Virus record (IMG/VR): IMGVR_UViG_3300047510_001349
Location: 1-24,972 of that record
Direction: 5' to 3' (one strand)
DNA: 24,972 nt
DNA from: a virus
Part shown: positions 20,786 to 24,972 of the stretch, in pieces
How positions within the stretch are numbered: position 1 is the first letter of the stretch
Layout: each line of letters starts with the position of its first letter
The notes under the pieces: model-generated
The model's input: only the letters and a program-made list of their open reading frames with translations
What the model was told of the DNA's origin: nothing
Database searches by the model: none
Translations under genes and position numbers: made by a program

Positions 20786-20931
20786 ATACTTATGAGTTTT
20801 GGAATGAATCTGCAGACGAAACTATTGAGATTGAAGCTGATGGATTTGAGGAAGCATCGACCATTATGTTTGGCGATGGAGAATACGATTCCAAAGATTG
20901 GACCCTTCTAACTGTAAACGGTCAGTATTGA
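20782..20931 (+). CDS. 49-residue acidic protein
   Basis: This short frame starts in an ATGA overlap. It is acidic and beta-like (TIEIEADGFEEASTIMFG, WTLLTVNGQY), a hairpin-helix-strand pattern. Three nt separate it from the next ATG. Function unknown. Confidence 0.6.
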   Translation: MNTYEFWNESADETIEIEADGFEEASTIMFGDGEYDSKDWTLLTVNGQY

Positions 20932-20934
20932 ACT

Positions 20935-21126
20935 ATGAAAACTTCTACTGCTATTGGCGTTATTATTGGTGCTATTGCTATTGTAACTGCCAGCATCTTA
21001 TTTGAAGCAGCATTGCTTGGATTGATTTTGTCTTGGTTCAACGTATCCTTGACCTTCTGGCAGAACCTTGCTATTGTGGTTCTTGCTAATATGATTTTCA
21101 AAAACACTGGGAGTTCTTCTAAGTGA
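20935..21126 (+). CDS. 63-residue membrane protein, two helices
   Basis: Two hydrophobic segments (AIGVIIGAIAIVTASILFEA, about 6-25, and FWQNLAIVVLANMIF, about 41-55) are joined by a short loop, with basic residues at both ends. It is first of a run of tiny membrane proteins. Holin-like size, but no evidence for lysis function. Confidence 0.72.
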   Translation: MKTSTAIGVIIGAIAIVTASILFEAALLGLILSWFNVSLTFWQNLAIVVLANMIFKNTGSSSK

Positions 21127-21281
21127 ATCGCAAATACATTATCACTTTTGCATTGGGATTCCTTGCAATCATTGGATGGAATGTGTTTCTAATCCAACGT
21201 GATGAGAAACTCTATGATTCATACTATCGCGCAAAAGCGATGGAGAATCTAAAGAAACCACCTTCTGCTGAAATACGGTGA
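21123..21281 (+). CDS. 52-residue single-pass membrane protein, GTG start
   Basis: It starts at GTG in a GTGA overlap. One N-terminal helix (YIITFALGFLAIIGWNVFLI, about 5-24) is followed by a charged cytoplasmic-type tail (QRDEKLYDSYYRAKAMENLK). It ends in a GTGA overlap with the next. Function unknown. Confidence 0.6.
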   Translation: MNRKYIITFALGFLAIIGWNVFLIQRDEKLYDSYYRAKAMENLKKPPSAEIR

Positions 21282-21376
21282 TTTACTTTCTTCTTATTTC
21301 TGCAGCATTTGGGTGGTTCTTTTATGTCCTATTCTCCAAACATTTTGATTACTTAGACGAGAGAAAAAACAAATGA
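21278..21376 (+). CDS. 32-residue membrane microprotein, GTG start
   Basis: GTG in a GTGA overlap. Almost the whole chain is one aromatic-rich membrane helix (IYFLLISAAFGWFFYVLF) with a charged end (DERKNK). Coupling on both sides supports it. Confidence 0.52.
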   Translation: MIYFLLISAAFGWFFYVLFSKHFDYLDERKNK

Positions 21377-21510
21377 TTCCTAAACTACTTCGAGAGCTGA
21401 TTATGAACGCCGAACGCGAAAAAGTTGCCCGTGATTTTTGGGACGAGATTGAGCGTCTTGCTGCCGAAAAAGAAGTGACTGTCGATTATTTCTTAGCTGA
21501 GTTTTACTGA
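21373..21510 (+). CDS. 45-residue helical protein
   Basis: It starts in an ATGA overlap and ends TGATG. The chain is charged and helical (LLRELIMNAEREKVARDFWD, EIERLAAEKEVTVDYFLAE). It is the only soluble member of the run. Function unknown. Confidence 0.58.
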   Translation: MIPKLLRELIMNAEREKVARDFWDEIERLAAEKEVTVDYFLAEFY

Positions 21511-21608
21511 TGATTTTTATTGCTGGATTTGGTCTTGGTATTCTAGTCACAATCGGAGTTGCACTTATTGTCTCTGGTGATATTGACAACAACACTGATT
21601 TTCGTTAA
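21510..21608 (+). CDS. 32-residue membrane microprotein
   Basis: ATG in a TGATG overlap. One Gly-rich membrane helix (FIAGFGLGILVTIGVALIV) is followed by a polar tail (SGDIDNNTDFR). Function unknown. Confidence 0.52.
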   Translation: MIFIAGFGLGILVTIGVALIVSGDIDNNTDFR

Positions 21609-21634
21609 ACTTAAGGAGTAATTTACAAACAACA

Positions 21635-21877
21635 ATGGCACAAAAGTTTCTCTACATTGTAGACCACTACATTCCTTTTCCTTCTAGTGAATATGGCGGA
21701 CTTTGGAATGTAATTGCAGAAGATGATAACGAATGTTTTGATTTGATTTCTGCAGAAGATGATGGTAATTTCTACGAACAGCACTATACTGTTCTTCGTG
21801 AAAACATCTTAAATGCAAGAACTTATGCACTTGCCGAAGACTTGCAATCCACTGTTGTTGAAAGCTTTACGACCTGA
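21635..21877 (+). CDS. 80-residue conserved-type protein, unknown function
   Basis: AAGGAG at 21613 lies rather far (17 nt) from the ATG. The chain (KFLYIVDHYIPFPSSEYGGL, WNVIAEDDNECFDLISAEDD) has an alpha/beta pattern that I recall from cyanophages. It ends TGATG with a coiled-coil gene. Confidence 0.74.
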   Translation: MAQKFLYIVDHYIPFPSSEYGGLWNVIAEDDNECFDLISAEDDGNFYEQHYTVLRENILNARTYALAEDLQSTVVESFTT

Positions 21878-22038
21878 TGATTAATACTACAATCAACCGC
21901 CTGGAATTCGATTTGAAAGAACAGTACCAGGCACAAATTAATCGTCTTCAAAATAAGATTAGCGAGCAGGAACAAGAGATTGCCAAACTCAAAACACTGA
22001 TTTCTCTTCTTACTATTGAACGAGAGTATGATTGCTGA
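21877..22038 (+). CDS. 53-residue coiled-coil protein
   Basis: ATG in a TGATG overlap. One long helix with Leu/Ile heptads (INRLQNKISEQEQEIAKLKT) makes a clear coiled coil. Probably a dimer or an adaptor. Overlaps the next gene by 11 nt. Confidence 0.62.
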   Translation: MINTTINRLEFDLKEQYQAQINRLQNKISEQEQEIAKLKTLISLLTIEREYDC

Positions 22039-22309
22039 ATTTCCGCACAAAGCCCCAAAAGATTATAGTTATGAGTTCGAAGAGTTTAAACGTGGCGTGG
22101 TCTCTATTTGGTTGCGTTGTCATCGCAAGTTTGATTACAATAATGGTGCCTCAACCAGAACCATCTGGGGGTTTTGGTCAAAAAAAGATAGGAAGTTCTA
22201 TTCTCCTGTAAATAGCAAAACTATTGGAAAAGAAATTGCGATTGATAAAACAACCCCATATACATCTATGCCATTAAAACTTACTCCTTTGGAAGCAGCA
22301 TTTTTTTAG
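22028..22309 (+). CDS. 93-residue conserved-type protein, unknown function
   Basis: ATG 22028 is chosen over TTG 22016. Basic and aromatic: VVSIWLRCHRKFDYNNG, TIWGFWSKKDRKFYSPV, then IAIDKTTPYTSMPLKLTP. It resembles a small protein family I recall from cyanophages. It is followed by the inverted-repeat control region of endonuclease gene 2. Confidence 0.74.
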   Translation: MIAEFPHKAPKDYSYEFEEFKRGVVSIWLRCHRKFDYNNGASTRTIWGFWSKKDRKFYSPVNSKTIGKEIAIDKTTPYTSMPLKLTPLEAAFF

Positions 22310-22324
22310 GTGTGGGGCATCAAC

Positions 22325-22402
22325 TTGTGTCTTGGCGGATTATAGTTGTGTAAGACCCCTTAAGTATGGTATAATAAATACATATGTCTCGCCAAGGCAC
22401 AA
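22325..22402 (+). promoter_or_regulatory. Inverted repeat around early/late promoters, upstream of GIY-YIG gene 2
   Basis: TTGTGTCTTGGCG (22325-22337) and CGCCAAGGCACAA (22390-22402) pair over 13 bp as RNA, with one G-U pair and a further G-U next to the loop. The loop is 52 nt. The right arm abuts the ATG at 22403, so an upstream-initiated RNA would bury the start codon. The loop begins GATTATAG, as does the loop upstream of gene 1 (TTATAG), although the arms differ in sequence. Confidence 0.6.
22346..22380 (+). promoter_or_regulatory. Overlapping early -10 and late promoter in the loop
   Basis: TTGTGT (22346-22351), 18 nt and TATAAT (22370-22375) give a sigma-70-like pair. The same bases contain AATAAATA (22373-22380), a 7/8 match to the late consensus TATAAATA. 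Initiation from the late site would begin near 22386, beyond most of the loop. Confidence 0.5.
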
Positions 22403-22900
22403 ATGTATTACACTTACGCATATCTACGAGAAGATGGAACTCCTTACTACATCGGTAAAGGAACTGGTTATAGAATAAACGACAAAAAAAGAAAAAACAT
22501 TAGTGTTCCACCAAGAAATAGAAGATTAATTCTCAAAACATTTTCTAATGAAAAAGATGCCTTCAAACACGAAATCTATATGATAAGTGTTTATGGTCGC
22601 AAAGATAAGAAAACAGGTATTTTGAGAAACCTGACAGATGGTGGTGAAGGAACTACAAATGTTATTCGCAGTAAAGAACATTTAAATGCCTTAAGTGAAG
22701 GTAGAAAACACATTTACACTGAAGAACATTCTAAAAAAATTAGCAAAACTCTAAAAGAAAAAAATATCAAACCACCCATACAAACAGGTAAAAAATGGTG
22801 GTATAATGGTGAAAAAACTACATTATCAAAAGAATGTCCAGGTCTCGGTTGGAAGCTTGGAAGACCCTCTGTAAATAATTGGAGTGTTTTGAACAAATGA
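22403..22900 (+). CDS. GIY-YIG homing endonuclease with NUMOD3-like tail
   Basis: This is a 165-residue protein. YTYAYLREDGTPYYIGKG (3-20) carries both signature elements, R23 is in the catalytic position, and HEIYMISVYG (56-65) contains the metal-binding Glu (E57). NLTDGGEGT (77-85) closes the nuclease. RSKEHLNALSEGRKH and TEEHSKKISKTLKEKN are NUMOD3-like DNA-binding motifs, and WWYNGEKTTLSKECPG is the common C-terminal minor-groove binding end. It is of a different subtype from gene 1. Its last codons overlap the next gene's ATG (ATGA), so insertion left that gene's start intact. Confidence 0.9.
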   Translation: MYYTYAYLREDGTPYYIGKGTGYRINDKKRKNISVPPRNRRLILKTFSNEKDAFKHEIYMISVYGRKDKKTGILRNLTDGGEGTTNVIRSKEHLNALSEGRKHIYTEEHSKKISKTLKEKNIKPPIQTGKKWWYNGEKTTLSKECPGLGWKLGRPSVNNWSVLNK

Positions 22901-23160
22901 CATATGAACCACAAGTTAATGACTACGTTGTATGGTCGAAAGGTGTGGAAGGATGGGTTTATTTCAAAGACAGAGAATACATTACCATTGAGTATATTGT
23001 TCGACCAAAGGATGAAGTAAACCTTGAATGTTGCCCCATTCACAAAAATGAAAGATTACTTGTGATTTGTTATGCCCAGCAATGGAAAGAATTAAAATAT
23101 ATCAAGTCTCGTCAATCAATACATGAAAAAACAGAAAACTGCTTGGCGATTGCTTGCTAA
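22897..23160 (+). CDS. 87-residue conserved-type protein, unknown function
   Basis: ATG 22897 (ATGA overlap) is preferred to TTG 22879. NDYVVWSKGVEGWVYFKD, YITIEYIVRPKDE, LLVICYAQQWKELKYIKSRQ have a barrel-like beta pattern and two adjacent Cys (LECCPI). I recall similar proteins in cyanophages, where this gene precedes a membrane protein like the next one. Function unknown. Confidence 0.75.
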   Translation: MTYEPQVNDYVVWSKGVEGWVYFKDREYITIEYIVRPKDEVNLECCPIHKNERLLVICYAQQWKELKYIKSRQSIHEKTENCLAIAC

Positions 23161-23401
23161 AGCACTTGGAGAGAAAGCAAGTAAATGTGATAAGGAAGCA
23201 GATAAAGTAGCACTCATCCGTCTACTGATTACCATACAAATTCTTGTCACTAACTTCTTTATCATCTATGGTGTAATTCGTGTTAATCACTTCCCAATAG
23301 ATAGACAACAAAAAGTTGAAGTTGTAATTGATGGTTCTGTGCTCCCAGAGTATCAACCTCCGCCAAGGAGAGAACTAAACAAACCATTTGAATTTGAATG
23401 A
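23123..23401 (+). CDS. 92-residue single-pass membrane protein
   Basis: A basic N-terminus (KKQKTAWRLLAKALGEKASK) is followed by one membrane helix (LIRLLITIQILVTNFFIIYG, about 31-50) and a polar, Pro-rich end (PEYQPPPRRELNKPFEFE). The start overlaps the previous gene by 38 nt. The TGA shares its last base with repeat copy 3. Confidence 0.74.
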   Translation: MKKQKTAWRLLAKALGEKASKCDKEADKVALIRLLITIQILVTNFFIIYGVIRVNHFPIDRQQKVEVVIDGSVLPEYQPPPRRELNKPFEFE

Positions 23402-23438
23402 ATTAAAGTTACTTAGCTCTAAACTGGACCTATAGTGT
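23401..23438 (+). repeat. 38-bp intergenic promoter-like element, copy 3
   Basis: AATTAAAGTTACTTAGCTC, then TAAACTGGAC, then CTATAGTGT. TTACTT (23409-23414), 16 bp and TATAGT (23431-23436). Initiation near 23443 would coincide with the next ATG. Confidence 0.82.
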
Positions 23439-23442
23439 AAGG

Positions 23443-23589
23443 ATGAATGATTCTATGGACTGCTTTGATGACATCCAAATTGAAGAAACTTCAGGTTTTG
23501 ATTTCATCGAACAAGATTTAATTGACCTCATCGAAGAGGAAAACAATTTCAATATGAACGATTACCTAAACGGAAACTACGATTACTGA
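23443..23589 (+). CDS. 48-residue acidic protein directly behind repeat copy 3
   Basis: This frame starts at ATG 23443, 7 nt after the -10 box; a second in-frame ATG is at 23455. The product is very acidic (DCFDDIQIEETSGFDFIEQD, LIDLIEEENNF). If the element is the promoter, the message is leaderless or translation starts at 23455. A host RNA polymerase or restriction decoy is conceivable from the charge, but nothing proves it. Confidence 0.6.
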   Translation: MNDSMDCFDDIQIEETSGFDFIEQDLIDLIEEENNFNMNDYLNGNYDY

Positions 23590-23591
23590 TT

Positions 23592-23747
23592 ATGACTGAA
23601 ACAAGCAACTATTGGACTCCTAAACTCAACAATGCAACAAATCGTCGTATTGAGAAACTTGAAAGTGAGGGTGTAAAGATTAACACAAGCACACACGAAG
23701 GACGCAAGGTTATTGGTTACAATTACCTAGAACTTGCAAAAGACTGA
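23592..23747 (+). CDS. 51-residue protein, unknown function
   Basis: ATG 23592 follows the previous stop by 2 nt. WTPKLNNATNRRIEKLESEG and VIGYNYLELAKD suggest a basic helix and a short strand. Function unknown. Confidence 0.6.
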   Translation: MTETSNYWTPKLNNATNRRIEKLESEGVKINTSTHEGRKVIGYNYLELAKD

Positions 23748-23766
23748 ACCTTAACTTATCAAAACA

Positions 23767-23976
23767 ATGACCGAACACATCCCTAACGTCCTTCCCTACA
23801 TCCGAGAACTGAAAGATACTTGGCGTCGTCAAGATTTCTCCTTCACTAAACAACAACAAGAAGAATATGACATTCTAATTGCTACTCGCCGCGAACGTGT
23901 TAAGTATTTCTATGACAATGATATGGTCTGCAAGATTAGTAAATCGGCACAAGATAAACTGAAAGAAGATAATTAG
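23767..23976 (+). CDS. 69-residue charged helical protein, conserved type
   Basis: Mostly charged helix (YIRELKDTWRRQDFSFTKQQ, QEEYDILIATRRERVKYFYD). The segment FTKQQQEEYDxLIxxRRERV recurs in small proteins I recall from cyanophages. It is last before a strong terminator. Function unknown. Confidence 0.73.
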   Translation: MTEHIPNVLPYIRELKDTWRRQDFSFTKQQQEEYDILIATRRERVKYFYDNDMVCKISKSAQDKLKEDN

Positions 23977-23983
23977 TAAGGTT

Positions 23984-24011
23984 GGGTCCAGTTGAGAGGC
24001 TGGACCCTTTC
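23984..24011 (+). terminator. Rho-independent terminator
   Basis: GGGTCCAG / CTGGACCC, a perfect 8-bp stem with an 8-nt loop, followed by TTTCT. Closes the small-ORF region. Confidence 0.85.
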
Positions 24012-24048
24012 TATTGACTAAATACCTGAAAAGGGTTTATAGTCAATA
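24012..24048 (+). promoter_or_regulatory. Promoter with dyad symmetry before the putative internal head protein
   Basis: TTGACT (24014-24019), an 18-nt spacer and TATAGT (24038-24043). TATTGACTA (24012-24020) and TAGTCAATA (24040-24048) are perfect inverted repeats that include both hexamers. ACTAAATA (24017-24024), 6/8 to the late consensus, lies between them. Start near 24050 would be 2 nt before the ATG. Confidence 0.6.
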
Positions 24049-24051
24049 AAG

Positions 24052-24735
24052 ATGAGAAGTTTTCAGCAGTTCATGTCTATTTGTGAGGAAGTTGAAGACA
24101 AGTCGAAGAGACTTGGATTTGCTGCTACAATTAAGACTGCACAAGCAGGTGGTAGGGTTCGCCCAGAACGCAAGAAAACACCTGCCGAAATACGCAGAAT
24201 GAAAGCTGTAGGTGGTGGTAAGATGGAACCTGTTGGTCCATACAAACCCCGCAAAGATATTGGAACTCAAAAGACTGCTGCTCAACGTCAGCAACAACCA
24301 GAGAAAGAGCGTGGAAGTAAGGAAGTCGCACAATCTTATGCTGAAAAAGTAAAAGCAGAACGTAGAGCAGCAGCACAAGCAAGAGCAGCAGCTAAGAAAG
24401 GTGGTTCTGCAACAACCACAGCAAAAGCAAAACCCAAAGACTTATCAAAACAAGCATCTCAACTTCTTTCAACAAAGAAAGCAGAAGAGAAACCAGCAAC
24501 CCGCACAAATAGAAAGTGGAGAACTGAAACTGGTGCTGGTATGACAAAGAGCGAAAGAGCTAGTGCAAGAGGTAAAGAGAAAACTGCAAAAGCACAAGAA
24601 ACTAAGAAATCTTCTAGTGAAATTCTTGCCAAGATGCGTAAAGAGTATGAAGAAGGTGGTGGTAAGTGGAGCAATGCTGTTGCAGTTAGAATGAGAGCAA
24701 AGGCAAAAGCAGCAGCACAAGCATCAGGAAGCTGA
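24052..24735 (+). CDS. Lys/Arg/Ala-rich protein with capsid-targeting-like N-terminus (putative internal head protein)
   Basis: This is a 227-residue protein with a histone-like composition: AAAQARAAAKKGGSATT and KEKTAKAQETKKSSS are typical stretches, and it is strongly basic and largely disordered. MRSFQQFMSICEE at the N-terminus resembles the T4 capsid-targeting sequence of internal proteins (MKTYQEFIAEA). I10-C11-E12 fits the [LI]-x-E cut site of the T4 gp21 prohead protease. If so, the mature basic chain (about 215 residues) would be packed with DNA in the head, and could be injected. The targeting role is inference from this short motif. Confidence 0.75.
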   Translation: MRSFQQFMSICEEVEDKSKRLGFAATIKTAQAGGRVRPERKKTPAEIRRMKAVGGGKMEPVGPYKPRKDIGTQKTAAQRQQQPEKERGSKEVAQSYAEKVKAERRAAAQARAAAKKGGSATTTAKAKPKDLSKQASQLLSTKKAEEKPATRTNRKWRTETGAGMTKSERASARGKEKTAKAQETKKSSSEILAKMRKEYEEGGGKWSNAVAVRMRAKAKAAAQASGS

Positions 24736-24740
24736 GGGGC

Positions 24741-24778
24741 AATTAAAGTTACTTAGCTCCAAAGTGGACCTATAGTAT
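24741..24778 (+). repeat. 38-bp intergenic promoter-like element, copy 4
   Basis: AATTAAAGTTACTTAGCTC, then CAAAGTGGAC, then CTATAGTAT. TTACTT (24749-24754), 16 bp and TATAGT (24771-24776). It differs from copy 2 only at position 37, where A creates an ATG directly after the -10 box. Confidence 0.82.
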
Positions 24779-24972
24779 GACCGACAACATTATGAAAGTT
24801 TCTGAAAAACCCCAAATCATTAACGGTATGGAACATATGGTTACTACTGTTAATGGTTTGGACCGAGTGGAAATTAACAACAAACTTCATCATCTTGGCG
24901 ACCAACTTATGAAACTCAAGTTGGAACAAGACCAACTTATTCAAATGCGGAATATGATTGACCGCCAGAATG
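24777..24972 (+). CDS. Small coiled-coil protein, 3' end outside window
   Basis: The frame is open from ATG 24777 to the window edge (65 codons seen). A later in-frame ATG at 24792 is the likelier start if repeat copy 4 is a promoter, since 24777 would lie upstream of the expected transcription start. The second half is a helix with heptads (LHHLGDQLMKLKLEQDQLIQ). Function unknown. Confidence 0.6.
   Translation, partial: MTDNIMKVSEKPQIINGMEHMVTTVNGLDRVEINNKLHHLGDQLMKLKLEQDQLIQMRNMIDRQN

Noticed and set aside
24043-24720. Several Cys/Phe-rich minus-strand ORFs opposite the basic protein
   Set aside because: Reverse complement of Lys/Ala codons gives Phe/Cys/Ser runs; no start signals.
8836-24778. 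Reading the 38-bp repeats as ends of a mobile element
   Set aside because: All four copies are in the same orientation, directly behind stop codons, enclose no transposase, and show no target duplication.
1-24972. tRNA genes, CRISPR arrays, integrase or attachment sites
   Set aside because: I saw no cloverleaf-like sequence, no regularly spaced repeats, and no recombinase; tRNA absence was judged by eye only.

Overview
The window looks like part of the genome of a T4-like (myovirus) phage of marine picocyanobacteria (Synechococcus/Prochlorococcus type). The base composition is AT-rich. Almost every gene is on one strand and packed end to end. A late tail-fibre block is followed by a cluster of 2-oxoglutarate/Fe(II) oxygenases, and then by more than 13 kb of very short, overlapping ORFs of the kind seen in cyanophage accessory regions. 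Nothing suggests integration: there is no integrase, tRNA, insertion sequence or CRISPR array. The host assignment is inferred from remembered family resemblance, not from a search.

Region 1 (1-2804) is a distal tail-fibre operon: the C-terminal part of a fibre protein whose start lies outside the window, a tail assembly chaperone-like protein, and a glycine-rich tip adhesin. Region 2 (2815-5375) holds four different 2OG-Fe(II) oxygenase-like proteins. One is the only leftward gene in the window, and its promoter interleaves with the rightward promoter of the next oxygenase. Region 3 (5391-7702) has a coiled-coil small protein, a GH130-like beta-propeller protein and a TPR-FkbM methyltransferase fusion, which together suggest glycan chemistry, possibly on the virion or host surface. 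Region 4 (7704-10226) has a 34-residue membrane microprotein coupled to an HExxH metallopeptidase, a papain-fold (YunG-like) Cys/His/Asp protein, and a 403-residue protein of unknown function with its own strong promoter and a palindrome at the expected transcription start.

Region 5 (10304-23976) is the small-ORF region: about 50 genes of 32-263 residues, mostly joined by ATGA, GTGA, TAATG or TGATG overlaps, so translational coupling is probably the rule. Recognisable pieces include two GIY-YIG homing endonucleases (14953 and 22403), an AbrB/MazE-like DNA-binding tail, a DUF1778-like tail, a zinc ribbon, a possible ArdA-like protein and a run of tiny membrane proteins (20935-21608). Region 6 (24052-24972) begins with a Lys/Arg/Ala-rich protein whose N-terminus resembles the T4 capsid-targeting sequence, and ends with a gene cut by the window edge.

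The regulatory layer is the most unusual part. (a) A 38-bp element ending in TATAGT occurs four times, each time just after a stop codon. (b) Terminator hairpins double as promoters, and three of them carry ACTGTCACA 38-39 bp upstream of the -10. (c) Both GIY-YIG genes are preceded by an inverted repeat with a 50-52 nt loop that contains a T4-type late promoter. This is the arrangement known from T4 I-TevI, where long early transcripts hide the translation start and late transcripts free it. (d) Several predicted transcripts would start within a few bases of the ATG.
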